From assembly GCF_900101105.1 (NCBI RefSeq), contig NZ_FNGA01000001.1, forward strand, positions 868,001 to 932,000: a stretch of 64,000 nucleotides of DNA. Reading direction: 5' to 3'. The notes beneath the pieces are model-generated. The model saw nothing but the letters and a program-made list of their open reading frames with translations, ran no database searches and was not told the origin of the DNA. The translations under genes were made by a program, and so were the position numbers. The DNA comes from Maridesulfovibrio ferrireducens (GTDB lineage Bacteria > Desulfobacterota > Desulfovibrionia > Desulfovibrionales > Desulfovibrionaceae). Shown here one piece after another: positions 44,803 through 53,929 of the stretch (positions within the stretch are counted from its first letter, which is position 1; each line of letters begins with the position of its first letter).

Positions 44803-44838
44803 AAAAAAGTCCCCGCCAGTGATCTGACGGGGACTTTC
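44803..44838 (-). terminator. Terminator of the nfnAB operon
   Basis: AAAGTCCCCG at 44807-44816 pairs with CGGGGACTTT at 44828-44837. On the minus strand T7 follows the stem, about 20 bases after the nfnB stop. Confidence 0.88.
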
Positions 44839-44857
44839 GAATTACTTTTTAATTCAA

Positions 44858-46279
44858 CTAGAACTCAACTTTTAATCGTTCGGCAATTGTTTTAGCCGCT
44901 TTTCTACCTGCGCCCATGGCGGAGATTACAGTTGCTGAACCTCCGACGATGTCGCCGCCGGCAAAAACGTTGGGAATAGAAGTTTCACCTGTTTCAGGAT
45001 TAGCTTCAATGTAGCCCCATTTGCTGAGATTGAGGCCCGGAGTTGCTTCGAGAAGCACTGGGTTGGCTCCGGTTCCGACTGCAAGGATAACCATGTCGAC
45101 TTCGAGATCTCTGGTCTTGCCTTCAACCGCTACAGGTCTGCGGCGACCGGAATCGTCAGGCTCACCGAGTTCCATTACCTGTAAGGTCATGGACTTCACG
45201 TGTGAATTTTCATCACCGTTTATGGCTATAGGAGATGTGAGCAGCTCAAGCTGAACACCTTCTTCAATTGCGTGATGAAGTTCTTCGAGTCTGGCAGGCA
45301 TTTCATCCTGAGTACGACGATAGGTAATGTATACATTTTCCGCGCCTAACCTGAGGGCTGTGCGGGCTGCGTCCATAGCAACGTTTCCGCCGCCGACGAC
45401 TGCAACATTGCGCGGTCTTGGAGCAGGTGTGTCGTAGTTCGGGAAGTCGTATGCGCGGCCTAAGTTGATGCGGGTCAGGTACTCGTTAGAAGAGTAAACG
45501 CCGACGAGGTTTTCACCGGGAATGTTGAGGAACCAGGGGAGGCCCGCTCCGACACCGATGAAGACAGCATCGAAGCCGTCATCAATAAGGTCTTGAATAG
45601 TAATGGTTTTGCCGCCGACCCAGTTGGGAAGGAAGGTTACGCCCTTGGCCCAGAGTGCTCCGACTTCGCGGGCAACAACAGCTTTCGGGAGCCTGAATTC
45701 GGGAATTCCATAAACAAGAACTCCACCGATTTCGTGCAAAGCTTCATATACTGTTACAGGTACACCGCGAGCAGCGAGGTAACCGGCAACGGTAAGACTG
45801 GAAGGCCCTGAACCGATACATGCAACTTTAACATGTTCATTCGGCAGACTACATGCGGTGTCACCGGTGATCATTTCACATGCGGAGTCACTGTCGAAAG
45901 TGTCGGCAACAAATCTTTCGAGGCGGCCGATTGCGACAGGTTCATGTTTTTTGCCGAGAATACAGGAACCTTCGCACTGAGTTTCCTGAGGACAGACTCG
46001 TCCGCAGACTGCCGGCAGGGCATTGGTCTGCTTGAGTACTTTATATGCGGAAGGAATATCCCCCGCGGCCAGATGCCCAATGAAGCTTTTGATGTCGATT
46101 TCAACAGGACAGCCTTTCTGGCAAAGAGGTACTTTACACTGGATGCAGCGGCTTGCTTCTTCGATAGCCTGTTCGCGGGTGTAACCCAGCGCGACTTCTT
46201 TGAAGTTTTTGTTACGCACATTCGCGGGCTGTTCCGGCATTGGGGTACGGATCGGATTGAACTTTTTTTTATTTACCAT
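44858..46279 (-). CDS. NfnB / glutamate synthase small subunit-like NADPH:ferredoxin oxidoreductase
   Basis: The start is set at ATG 46279 (GGAGCGAG upstream); the longer frame runs back into nfnA. The 473-residue protein has an N-terminal 4Fe-4S region (EASRCIQCKVPLCQKGCPVEIDI and VCGRVCPQETQCEGSCIL), an FAD domain (ACIGSGPSSLTVAGYLAARG) and an NADP domain (VAVVGGGNVAMDAARTAL), and ends FAGGDIVGGSATVISAMGAGRKAA. Paired with the adjacent FAD/2Fe-2S subunit it forms the NfnAB complex, which couples NADH and reduced ferredoxin to NADP+ by flavin-based bifurcation. Such proteins are often mislabelled GltD/GltA; no glutamate synthase large subunit is here. Confidence 0.88.
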   Translation of the reverse strand: MVNKKKFNPIRTPMPEQPANVRNKNFKEVALGYTREQAIEEASRCIQCKVPLCQKGCPVEIDIKSFIGHLAAGDIPSAYKVLKQTNALPAVCGRVCPQETQCEGSCILGKKHEPVAIGRLERFVADTFDSDSACEMITGDTACSLPNEHVKVACIGSGPSSLTVAGYLAARGVPVTVYEALHEIGGVLVYGIPEFRLPKAVVAREVGALWAKGVTFLPNWVGGKTITIQDLIDDGFDAVFIGVGAGLPWFLNIPGENLVGVYSSNEYLTRINLGRAYDFPNYDTPAPRPRNVAVVGGGNVAMDAARTALRLGAENVYITYRRTQDEMPARLEELHHAIEEGVQLELLTSPIAINGDENSHVKSMTLQVMELGEPDDSGRRRPVAVEGKTRDLEVDMVILAVGTGANPVLLEATPGLNLSKWGYIEANPETGETSIPNVFAGGDIVGGSATVISAMGAGRKAAKTIAERLKVEF

Positions 46280-47108
46280 GCTCGCTCCTGAACAAATCCA
46301 TTGATTCGTTTTCCTGGTTTTTATACTGGGCAAGCCGCATTCTAAGTTCGTTAAAATCTACTTTGTGTCCGTCGAATTCCGGGCCGTCTACACATGCAAA
46401 GCGGGTTTCTCCCCCTACGTTGCAGCGGCAGGCTCCACACATACCTACGCCGTCAACCATAATAGAGTTAAGACTTACTACTGTCCTGACTCCGAAAGGT
46501 TTTGTGACTTTAGCGACGGCTTCCATCATAGGCACAGGCCCGATGGCGACGACTTCGGTTACGTTTTTGTCTTTTTCCAGACGATCACGGAGAACCTCGG
46601 TGACGAATCCTTTATGTCCGGTGCTTCCATCGTCTGTTGCGATCAGAAGTTCAGGACAGAATCCACCCAGTTCATCACAGAACAGGAGCAGGTCTTTGCT
46701 GCGTGCTCCGACGATGGCGACAACGTGGTTGCCGGCTCTGTGATGTCCTTTTGCAATATGGTGCATTGCGGCAATTCCGGTTCCGCCGCCGACACAGATG
46801 ACCGTGCCGCACTTTTCAATGTGAGTGGGCTTTCCGAGAGGTCCGCAGACATCAAGGATGGTGTCGCCTTCTTTTAATGTTTCAAGAAGAGCCGAACTTT
46901 TACCTACGACAAGGTAAACAATGGTGATAGTTCCGGCTTCCGGGTCCGTATCGGCGATAGTAAGAGGAACGCGTTCCCCTTTGTCATGGATACGAAGAAT
47001 GACGAAATTTCCCGGTTTTGCCTTTTTGGCAATTTGAGGTGCATCAATAACCAGCAGACTTGTTTGTCCGGGGATCAATGCCTTTTTCTGAAGAATTTTG
47101 TTGCTCAT
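46269..47108 (-). CDS. NfnA-type FAD/2Fe-2S subunit (ferredoxin-NADP reductase family)
   Basis: The 279-residue protein is of the dihydroorotate-dehydrogenase electron-transfer/sulfide dehydrogenase subunit family. It has an FAD-binding barrel (NFVILRIHDKGERVPLTIAD), an NAD-binding half (ICVGGGTGIAAMHHIAKGHHRAG … GARSKDLLLFCDEL) and a C-terminal 2Fe-2S loop with cysteines in MVDGVGMCGACRCNV and TRFACVDGPEF. Its stop overlaps the start of the nfnB-like gene by 11 bases, so the two are translationally coupled. It is the small subunit of the NfnAB transhydrogenase, central to ferredoxin/NADPH balance in anaerobes. Confidence 0.88.
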   Translation of the reverse strand: MSNKILQKKALIPGQTSLLVIDAPQIAKKAKPGNFVILRIHDKGERVPLTIADTDPEAGTITIVYLVVGKSSALLETLKEGDTILDVCGPLGKPTHIEKCGTVICVGGGTGIAAMHHIAKGHHRAGNHVVAIVGARSKDLLLFCDELGGFCPELLIATDDGSTGHKGFVTEVLRDRLEKDKNVTEVVAIGPVPMMEAVAKVTKPFGVRTVVSLNSIMVDGVGMCGACRCNVGGETRFACVDGPEFDGHKVDFNELRMRLAQYKNQENESMDLFRSEHGK

Positions 47109-47187
47109 AGTCTCCTACACCGCTTAAGTTTAGGGGAAGATAAATCTTTGGTCCCCGGAAAGCAAGGAACTAAGTCGTTTGCTGCAC

Positions 47188-47216
47188 TTGCCAAACCTGA
47201 TTCAACGTATTATATT
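47188..47216 (+). promoter_or_regulatory. Sigma-70 promoter of a structured RNA
   Basis: TTGCCA at 47188-47193, a 17-base spacer and TATATT at 47211-47216 place a start near 47223. It is divergent from nfnA. Confidence 0.65.
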
Positions 47217-47222
47217 TAAATC

Positions 47223-47352
47223 AGTTACTAGGAAATAACTTTTCAGCTGCTTCCACGGATGGAAGCCGAAAATCCCACGTATCCTTCATGGATGATTGCG
47301 GCAATGCCGCAGGAACGCCGGGTTGCCTCTGTAGGCAGTCGGGCTTTTTTTG
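47223..47352 (+). ncRNA. Candidate structured RNA or attenuated leader with GGA-bearing hairpins
   Basis: From the promoter to a T7 tract the roughly 130-base RNA folds into successive hairpins. GCTTCC-ACGGAT-GGAAGC (47249-47266) shows GGA in its hexaloop. TTCATGGATGA (near 47285-47295) shows a second exposed GGA, and TGCGGCAATGCCGCA (47297-47311) is a third stem. The RNA also contains CAGGAACG and ends in an intrinsic terminator. GGA in hairpin loops is the binding signature of CsrA/RsmA. No known riboswitch motif was recognised. It could be a CsrA-titrating small RNA or an attenuator for the gene at 47387. Confidence 0.45.
47317..47351 (+). terminator. Terminator closing the structured RNA
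   Basis: GCCGGGTTGCCT (47317-47328) pairs imperfectly with AGGCAGTCGGGC (47333-47344), and T7 follows. It lies 36 bases before the next start codon. Confidence 0.75.
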
Positions 47353-47386
47353 TGTGCGTGGATCGGTTTCTTTAGTGGAGAATGGT

Positions 47387-47806
47387 ATGCGAATAGCAGC
47401 GCAAGGTATAAATTTATATACAGAAAATGCCCAGCGAGCGGCCGTGCGGCCAGACGTTGAAGTCGAAAGCGTACAGGCGCGTGTTAAAACGCGTAGTTTC
47501 GGATTTAATTTAGGTAAGCTGGGCGTAAATTTCACTGCAAAGGACCTCGAATTTGAACCCAGTGAAGCAGAAGTTGCCGCACAGGAGTTTCGTTCAAAAT
47601 CATATCCCCGAACTCAGAGTGAGGAGCGTGACGTTCAAGATGTTGCTAATTATCTTGCGCAAACTCAATGTGCTCTTTCCGGGGAATCCGCCACATATTG
47701 TCCAGAAAACTCAGGTTACAGGTTGAGTAGAGCTATATCGGCCTATTCTCAGCAGTCAGGAGTGCTTAATCACTCACTTCCTGGGAGAGCATTAGGTAAA
47801 GTCTAA
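47387..47806 (+). CDS. Hypothetical soluble protein downstream of a terminated leader
   Basis: The start at ATG 47387 has GGAG at 47376-47379; the longer frame would begin inside the upstream structured RNA. The 139-residue product, MRIAAQGINLYTENAQ…, is polar with no membrane helix. Its middle (EFEPSEAEVAAQEFRSKSYPRTQSEERDVQDVANYLA) looks helical, and there are two cysteines. I do not recognise it. Expression may depend on readthrough of the terminator just upstream. Confidence 0.55.
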   Translation: MRIAAQGINLYTENAQRAAVRPDVEVESVQARVKTRSFGFNLGKLGVNFTAKDLEFEPSEAEVAAQEFRSKSYPRTQSEERDVQDVANYLAQTQCALSGESATYCPENSGYRLSRAISAYSQQSGVLNHSLPGRALGKV

Positions 47807-48206
47807 TCCCTGAATATCATAAATTGTGCCTGCTGAAGCTATATTTTGGTGCAAGAATGTGAAAATTAATGTTTCTTCAATAATTGAAAAAATGTTAGCA
47901 GGCTATATCTGAAAAATAGTGAGGTCAGTGCATTTTTTTAGAGGTCTTGATCTCATCAATAATATAATTTGATGGGTCAATCAACCTTTTTTTGTAAGAA
48001 ATTCCCTACAAAATTTATCCAGTTAAATCCGCTTTCTTTTGAATTTGGGCAAAGTTGATTTTATTATGGACTTCTTTTGTTTGATTGGAGGGGGCATTCC
48101 GTATTAGACAGTATGAGACAAATGCCGTAATAAGATCTCGCTTTAGGCCATATCTTGTGGCGAAAAATAACGTAAAATTAAAGGAGCCGACATTTCAGTA
48201 GAATGA
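47807..48206. other. AT-rich intergenic region, 400 bases
   Basis: It separates the hypothetical gene from lepA. Apart from AAGGAG at 48181-48186, which may serve lepA, I see no gene, RNA, repeat or confident promoter. Confidence 0.5.
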
Positions 48207-50030
48207 ATGTCGACCGTTTTTAGTATGGTAAAAATATCAAATATAAGAAATTTCAGTATCATAGCTCATATCGATCATGGTAAATCGACATTGGCCGACC
48301 GTATCCTTGAGATAACAGGTCTTGTCGGGGATCGTGAGAAGAAAGCACAATATCTGGATAAGATGGACCTTGAGCGTGAGCGTGGAATAACCATTAAAGC
48401 TCAGAGTGTCCGTATTCCTTATAAAGCTGCGGACGGTGAGGATTATATTCTTAACCTGATTGATACTCCGGGGCATGTTGATTTCAGTTACGAAGTTTCG
48501 CGTAGTCTTGCGGCTTCAGATGGCGCCCTGCTGGTTGTTGACGCAACTCAGGGAGTTGAAGCACAGACTCTTGCCAATGTCTTTTTGGCTCTTGATAATG
48601 ATCTTGAGATTATTCCTATACTGAATAAAATTGATCTCGCCAGTGCCGATGTTGATAGAGTTGCGAGGGAAATTGAAGAGATTATCGGACTGGATTGTTC
48701 TGATCCTCTTATGATAAGCGCCAAAACAGGGCTTAACGTTGATCAGGTGCTTGAAGCTGTTGTAACTCAACTTCCCGCGCCGACCGGAGATCCCGACAAA
48801 CCTCTCAAGGCCCTAATTTTTGACTCGTGGTATGATTCGTATCAGGGAGTTGTTGTTCTTTTCCGTATTTTGGATGGAACAATTAAAAAGGGAGATAAGA
48901 TTCAAATCTTTTCTTCCAAGCTGGTTTTTGATGTCACAACGTTAGGCGTTTATTCTCCAGAGGCAATGAATGTAAAAAGTCTCAGTGCCGGGGAAGTCGG
49001 ATTTTTATGCGCCAGCATGAAGGAGCTTAATGATGCTCCTGTAGGTGACACCATCACGCTTGCTTCGGACCCTGTTGAAGAGCCTTTCCCCGGGTTTCAG
49101 GAAGTTAAGGCGATGGTTTTTTGCGGTTTGTATCCGGTTGAACCGTCCGAATACGAGCCTCTCAAAGGCGCATTGGAAAAGTTACAACTTAATGACACTG
49201 CTTTTTCATATGAACCGGAGTCGTCAACAGCTTTGGGATTTGGTTTCCGTTGCGGTTTTCTCGGGCTTTTGCATATGGAAATTATTCAGGAACGTCTGGA
49301 ACGTGAATTTCAGGCTAAACTGATTGCTACAGCGCCTTCGGTTATTTATCAGGCGAAGCTTATAAACGGTAAAGTTCTTGAAATTGATAATCCGAGTAAA
49401 ATGCCGGAAGCAACTGAACTGGAATCTCTTTCCGAGCCTTATTGCCGTTTGGAAATTCATGTTCCAAATGAATATGTCGGGTCAGTGCTCAAACTTTGTG
49501 AAGAGAAACGCGGACTTCAGCAGGATATGCGCTATCTTTCTTCTTCAAGAGTTATTATCACTTACGAAGTTCCTTTTGCAGAGATTATGTATGATTTCTT
49601 TGACAAATTGAAGTCTCATACAAAAGGTTATGCTTCGCTTGATTATGAAATTATTGATTATCGTGTCTCGAATCTTGTGAAACTTGATATTTTGATTAAC
49701 ACTGAACCTGTTGACGCTTTTTCAGTAATTGTTCATAAAGATTCAGCATATGCGCATGGTAGAAGCCTTGCTTTGAAGCTCAAAAGAGCAATTCCGCGTC
49801 AGATGTTTGAAGTTGTAATTCAGGCTGCAATTGCTAGAAAAATTATTGCGAAAGAACGAGTGGCCCCGTTCAGGAAAAACGTTATTGCCAAGTGTTACGG
49901 CGGAGATATTTCCCGTAAACGTAAACTTCTGGAAAAACAGAAGGAAGGTAAGAAGCGTATGAAGAAGATGGGTAATATCGAAATTCCGCAGGAAGCTTTC
50001 CTTGTAGTACTTAAGGCCGGAGACGATTAG
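48207..50030 (+). CDS. lepA: Elongation factor 4 (LepA), ribosomal back-translocase GTPase
   Basis: The product is 607 residues from ATG 48207, or 601 from ATG 48225. The latter gives the more usual N-terminus [22 protein letters not shown], but neither has a well-placed ribosome site. The GTPase motifs are complete: [27 protein letters not shown] and SAKTGLN. The EF-G-like domains follow ([13 protein letters not shown]), and the LepA-specific C-terminal domain is present ([38 protein letters not shown]…). LepB follows by 63 bases, the classical lepA-lepB pairing. Confidence 0.96.
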   Translation: MSTVFSMVKISNIRNFSIIAHIDHGKSTLADRILEITGLVGDREKKAQYLDKMDLERERGITIKAQSVRIPYKAADGEDYILNLIDTPGHVDFSYEVSRSLAASDGALLVVDATQGVEAQTLANVFLALDNDLEIIPILNKIDLASADVDRVAREIEEIIGLDCSDPLMISAKTGLNVDQVLEAVVTQLPAPTGDPDKPLKALIFDSWYDSYQGVVVLFRILDGTIKKGDKIQIFSSKLVFDVTTLGVYSPEAMNVKSLSAGEVGFLCASMKELNDAPVGDTITLASDPVEEPFPGFQEVKAMVFCGLYPVEPSEYEPLKGALEKLQLNDTAFSYEPESSTALGFGFRCGFLGLLHMEIIQERLEREFQAKLIATAPSVIYQAKLINGKVLEIDNPSKMPEATELESLSEPYCRLEIHVPNEYVGSVLKLCEEKRGLQQDMRYLSSSRVIITYEVPFAEIMYDFFDKLKSHTKGYASLDYEIIDYRVSNLVKLDILINTEPVDAFSVIVHKDSAYAHGRSLALKLKRAIPRQMFEVVIQAAIARKIIAKERVAPFRKNVIAKCYGGDISRKRKLLEKQKEGKKRMKKMGNIEIPQEAFLVVLKAGDD

Positions 50031-50093
50031 TCCCGATCGAAAAAATGATTATTTCCGAAGGTTTTACTTTGGAATTTTATAAGGATGAACAGT

Positions 50094-50696
50094 ATGAATC
50101 CCAGATGGCAGAGCACCCTTAAAGAGTATATTGAAGCCCTTTTTATAGCCCTTTTGTTAGCCCTTTTTATAAGGACTTTTATAGTTCAGGCTTTTAAAAT
50201 ACCTTCCGGTTCCATGTTGCAGACCCTTCAGATCGGAGATCATCTTCTGGTCAATAAATTTACTTATGGAGTGAAGATACCGTTTACTTCAAAGGTTGTG
50301 ATCGAGATGGGAGATCCTGAATATAAAGATATTATCGTGTTTAAATATCCGGGCGATACCAGCAAAGATTATATCAAAAGAGTAATCGGTGTTCCGGGTG
50401 ATACTGTGGAGATCAAGAACAAGAAAGTTTTTGTGAATGGAAATCCGCTGGTTGAGCCGTATACTCAGTTTATTGATAATGCACATGTGTCCACGCTGCG
50501 CGATAATATGCCGCCTCGTCAGATTCCTGCGGGTGAATATTTCGTAATGGGTGATAATCGAGATGGCTCCAATGATTCCAGATTCTGGGGAAATGTTCCG
50601 CGTGATAATATTCTGGGTAAGGCCTGGATTATTTATTGGTCATGGGGTGGACCGGATTCTGTACGCTGGAATCGTTTAGGAAGCCTGCTTCATTAG
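50094..50696 (+). CDS. lepB: Signal peptidase I
   Basis: The 200-residue product starts at ATG 50094, eight bases after AAGGA. It has one N-terminal membrane helix (YIEALFIALLLALFIRTFIV), the catalytic serine in FKIPSGSMLQTLQIGDHLLVNK, the catalytic lysine in DYIKRVIGVPGD, and the closing FVMGDNRDGSNDSRFWG. It cleaves signal peptides of exported proteins at the outer face of the inner membrane. It is shorter than E. coli LepB because it has only one anchor helix, a common form. Confidence 0.95.
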   Translation: MNPRWQSTLKEYIEALFIALLLALFIRTFIVQAFKIPSGSMLQTLQIGDHLLVNKFTYGVKIPFTSKVVIEMGDPEYKDIIVFKYPGDTSKDYIKRVIGVPGDTVEIKNKKVFVNGNPLVEPYTQFIDNAHVSTLRDNMPPRQIPAGEYFVMGDNRDGSNDSRFWGNVPRDNILGKAWIIYWSWGGPDSVRWNRLGSLLH

Positions 50697-50760
50697 GATT
50701 GATAAATTAGAATCTTGTAGAACCTATATTTAGGTTCAAAGAATTATTTTATACGAATTT

Positions 50761-50797
50761 AAGAAAGCCCGCCAATTTGGCGGGCTTTCTTTTTTTA
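50761..50797 (+). terminator. Terminator after lepB
   Basis: AAGAAAGCCCGCCAA pairs with TTGGCGGGCTTTCTT and a T-run follows. Confidence 0.92.
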
Positions 50798-50898
50798 AGC
50801 ACCTCGCGCTTGTCAGCTATCAGTAAAATTGGCATATTATAAGCCTAGATAAAAGAGAATGTTGCGTATGAGAATCTTTCTACTGAGGAGAATGCGAA

Positions 50899-51393
50899 GT
50901 GGCTAAAATAGAGTGGAGTGAGTCCTTAAGTATGGGCGTTGCGGAATTAGACGGACATCATAAAGAAATTCTACGTATAATGAGCATGCTTCTTGATGCC
51001 TTGAATAGGGGGCAGGATGAAGACGCAATTACTCTGCTGCTTTCTAAGTTGCGTGAATACACTCTCTTCCATTTTGCAGCTGAGGAAGCTTTTATGGAAG
51101 AAATCGAGTTTCCTCAACGCCGTAAGCATATAGCTAGACACGCTGAATTAAAGCGTAAAGTTAAAGCCTTTCAGTATGCACGTTTTCATCATGAAGATTT
51201 AACTTCTGAAGATTATAAAAAATTTCTTTCGGCGTGGTTGCTTGAGCATATTCTTGATTATGATTTTAAGATTATTAAATATTTGCGTGAGCGAAAGATT
51301 GCTCCCGAAAATATTAAAGATAAGGGTAAGGCTGACCTGACGAAGGGTAAACTTGCGGCGGCTGAAGAAAGTAAAAAACAAGAGGAGGAGTAA
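50899..51393 (+). CDS. Bacteriohemerythrin
   Basis: The 164-residue four-helix di-iron protein starts at GTG 50899 behind GAGGAG. The iron ligands are in place: ELDGHHKEI, LFHFAAEEAFMEE, HIARHAELKRKV and LLEHILDYDFK (the H-x3-D pair). Such proteins bind oxygen reversibly and serve as oxygen scavengers or carriers in microaerobic or oxygen-sensitive bacteria. The last 25 residues are a lysine/glutamate-rich extension (KDKGKADLTKGKLAAAEESK), absent from the minimal family, possibly a docking tail. It stands alone. Confidence 0.93.
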   Translation: MAKIEWSESLSMGVAELDGHHKEILRIMSMLLDALNRGQDEDAITLLLSKLREYTLFHFAAEEAFMEEIEFPQRRKHIARHAELKRKVKAFQYARFHHEDLTSEDYKKFLSAWLLEHILDYDFKIIKYLRERKIAPENIKDKGKADLTKGKLAAAEESKKQEEE

Positions 51394-51510
51394 TTAAGAG
51401 GAGAAAATTTTTGATGTATTGCTCTTTTCTTCATTCTTTTCGGGTAATTCTTTACATTATAACAGAGAGTATATAACTCACGGGGGACTTATAATTCAAG
51501 GAGTTCTCCG

Positions 51511-53037
51511 TTGATAGCAAAAGTTGCCTGCGCCGCCCTGATGGGTATTGATGCCTTTAAAGTTGATCTTGAAGTTGACCTTGCCAGACAGGGGATGCCT
51601 GCTTTTACTATGGTAGGCCTTGCCGAAGGCGCTGTTAAAGAAAGTAAAGAGAGAGTCTTCTCGGCCCTTAAAAATAGCGGATACCGTCTTCCTCCCTCAC
51701 GAATCACTGTAAATCTAGCTCCGGCGGATATCCGTAAAGCCGGTTCGGCGTATGATCTGCCTTTGGCTGTGGCCTTGCTTGGTGCAGCGGGGATTATTGA
51801 TCAAGAGTTGCTTGAAGGCTGGTTTCTGGCTGGTGAGCTCTCGCTGGGTGGCGAGGTAAAGCCTGTGCACGGGGTGTTGTCTTTAGCACTCGAAGCCCGC
51901 AAAAAAGGGGCAAAAGGGCTTATTGTAGGAAGCGCGAATGCTCATGAAGCCGCAGTAGTTGAAGGATTGGATGTCTACGGAATTTCTTCTCTTTCGCATT
52001 TGGTTAAATTTTTGTTGAGTGAAGAAGTACTGGAACCCACTGTTGTTGATACTGCAACGCTTTGGGCCGGGCGGCAGGATTTCGGGTTGGATTTTGCCGA
52101 GGTTAAAGGGCAGGAGCATGCTAAACGGGCAATTGAAATAGGCGCTGCCGGAAATCATAATATACTTTTCATAGGACCTCCCGGAAGCGGCAAAACAATG
52201 CTTGCCCAGAGGATTCCTACAGTTCTTCCTCCTCTTGTTTTTGAAGAAGCTCTCGAAGTTACCAAAATTTACAGCGTGTCCGGTCAGCTTGATCGAGAGA
52301 AAGCTTTGATGGTTATTCGTCCTTTCCGTTCGCCCCATCATACAATTTCAGACGCGGGCATGATCGGTGGCGGGGCATACCCTAAACCGGGTGAAGTATC
52401 GCTTGCTCATCGCGGGGTGCTTTTTCTGGATGAACTTCCAGAGTTTAAAAAGAATGTGCTTGAAGTGCTTCGTCAGCCACTTGAGGGCGGAGAGGTAACC
52501 ATTTCTCGCGCGGCTATGTCTTTATCATATCCGGCTGATTTTATGCTCGTTGCGGCTATGAACCCTTGTCCGTGCGGATATGCCACAGATGAAAGGCATG
52601 CCTGCACTTGTACTCCTGTCGCTGTGCAACGTTACGCATCACGTCTTTCAGGTCCGCTTCTGGATCGTATTGACTTGCAGATAGAGGTTCCGGCTGTTGA
52701 TTATAAAGATCTGCGCGGAAACAAAGGGGTTGATTCAGCTACAATGCGCGGCAATATTGAAAGAGTCAGAGCTATTCAGTCAGAAAGGTATAAGGATCTC
52801 AATATTTTGACGAATAGTGAGCTTTCCGGTTCCTCTCTTGAAAAATTTTGCAAACTGACAGAAGCAGAGCATACCTTTCTTGAACAGGCTGTGCGCAGTC
52901 TGGGACTTTCAGCCAGAGCCTATACTCGTATACTTCGAATAGCCCGCACTATAGCCGACCTTGCTGAGGATGAATTGATTCAAGTTCCGCACCTTGCGGA
53001 GGCAATCAATTACCGGAGCATGGACAGGTGTAAATAG
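51511..53037 (+). CDS. YifB/ComM-family Mg-chelatase-like AAA+ ATPase
   Basis: The 508-residue product starts at TTG 51511 behind AAGGAG. It has an N-terminal domain of the Lon-S16-like ChlI fold (KVACAALMGIDAFKVDLEVDL … FTMVGLAEGAVKESKERVFSALKNSGY). The AAA+ core has Walker A GPPGSGKTM and Walker B VLFLDELPEF. A zinc-like CPCG…C-x-C insert is present (MNPCPCGYATDERHACTC), and the Mg-chelatase C-terminal helices end it (LSARAYTRILRIARTIADL). ComM-type members are helicases that promote branch migration during natural transformation; the role in this organism is inferred. Confidence 0.9.
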   Translation: MIAKVACAALMGIDAFKVDLEVDLARQGMPAFTMVGLAEGAVKESKERVFSALKNSGYRLPPSRITVNLAPADIRKAGSAYDLPLAVALLGAAGIIDQELLEGWFLAGELSLGGEVKPVHGVLSLALEARKKGAKGLIVGSANAHEAAVVEGLDVYGISSLSHLVKFLLSEEVLEPTVVDTATLWAGRQDFGLDFAEVKGQEHAKRAIEIGAAGNHNILFIGPPGSGKTMLAQRIPTVLPPLVFEEALEVTKIYSVSGQLDREKALMVIRPFRSPHHTISDAGMIGGGAYPKPGEVSLAHRGVLFLDELPEFKKNVLEVLRQPLEGGEVTISRAAMSLSYPADFMLVAAMNPCPCGYATDERHACTCTPVAVQRYASRLSGPLLDRIDLQIEVPAVDYKDLRGNKGVDSATMRGNIERVRAIQSERYKDLNILTNSELSGSSLEKFCKLTEAEHTFLEQAVRSLGLSARAYTRILRIARTIADLAEDELIQVPHLAEAINYRSMDRCK

Positions 53038-53050
53038 GCAGAGCTCTTTG

Positions 53051-53929
53051 ATGAATAAAATTATTTCAGATTTTCTTCCGGCACTTATAGGCGTCTTGGT
53101 TGGGGGCATACTCTACTTCTCAGTCGGTTGGTGGGGTTTTTTGCTGATTTTCCCGTATATCGGTGGCTGTGTAACTTTGGGAATATTAGTTGGAAATCGT
53201 TTTAAGGGCGCTAAAAAAGATATTGGAAGACGAATCGCTATACTTGCAATCTCCCCGATATTTCTTGTTTTTTTAGGCTTATTGCAACGGGAAAACCTAC
53301 AAATTGAGGAAACTGTTTTTTACGGAGCCTTTTTCTTGAGTTCAGGAATATTTACGCGGGTACTCATTCATTACGCTGTTGCTAAAATCGGTGGGCCATT
53401 TATATGGGGGCGTGGTTTTTGTGGCTGGGCTTGCTGGACAGCTGCTTTATTAGAGTGGCTGCCGATAAATGATAATAAGACTATCCCTCCAAAATATACA
53501 TGGCTTAGATATCCAGTATTGGTTGTTTCTATCCTTATCCCTTTGCTTTTCCTTTGGTCAGGATATGATTATGTCGGGCGACAAATTGATCCTGCGCGTG
53601 GGAAAGAAGGTCAGTTGATATGGTTTATGGTCGGTAATGGCATTTATTATCTGACTGCTGTAATACTTGCGTTTTCATTTAGAAAAAAAAGAGCTTTCTG
53701 TAAAATTTTATGCCCTGTTTCATTGGTAATGAAGCCATCTTGTTCCTACGCACGTATCAAAAAAAAGCCTACAGAGAATGAATGCATAAAATGTAAAAAA
53801 TGCAATGAATTATGCCCGATGGATGTTGATGTTATGGGAGCGATCAGTAATGGTCTCTCTGTAAATTCAACGGAATGCATTTTATGCGGACAGTGTTCAA
53901 ATGTATGTCCCGTCGGCGCTATTAAATAG
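53051..53929 (+). CDS. NapH/NosR-like membrane-bound 4Fe-4S ferredoxin
   Basis: The start at ATG 53051 is chosen; the longer frame begins inside the preceding gene. The 292-residue protein has about six membrane helices. The paired cysteine motifs of the NapH/RdxA/NosR family are present (GRGFCGWACWTAALLEW and FCKILCPVSLVMKPSC), but the usual C-P after the first is W-T. At the C-terminus two 4Fe-4S motifs follow (CIKCKKCNELCPMDV and CILCGQCSNVCPVGAI). It probably moves electrons from the quinone pool across or along the membrane. No terminal reductase is adjacent. Its end overlaps the convergent gene by 8 bases. Confidence 0.82.
   Translation: MNKIISDFLPALIGVLVGGILYFSVGWWGFLLIFPYIGGCVTLGILVGNRFKGAKKDIGRRIAILAISPIFLVFLGLLQRENLQIEETVFYGAFFLSSGIFTRVLIHYAVAKIGGPFIWGRGFCGWACWTAALLEWLPINDNKTIPPKYTWLRYPVLVVSILIPLLFLWSGYDYVGRQIDPARGKEGQLIWFMVGNGIYYLTAVILAFSFRKKRAFCKILCPVSLVMKPSCSYARIKKKPTENECIKCKKCNELCPMDVDVMGAISNGLSVNSTECILCGQCSNVCPVGAIK

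Noticed and set aside
44858-46279. Glutamate synthase small subunit (GltD)
   Set aside because: No large subunit is present, and the coupled partner is an FAD/2Fe-2S NfnA-type protein, so NfnB is the better reading.
47221-47535. Reverse-strand 104-residue frame
   Set aside because: It runs antisense through the structured RNA, its terminator and the start of the rightward gene; composition is unlike a real protein and there is no ribosome site.
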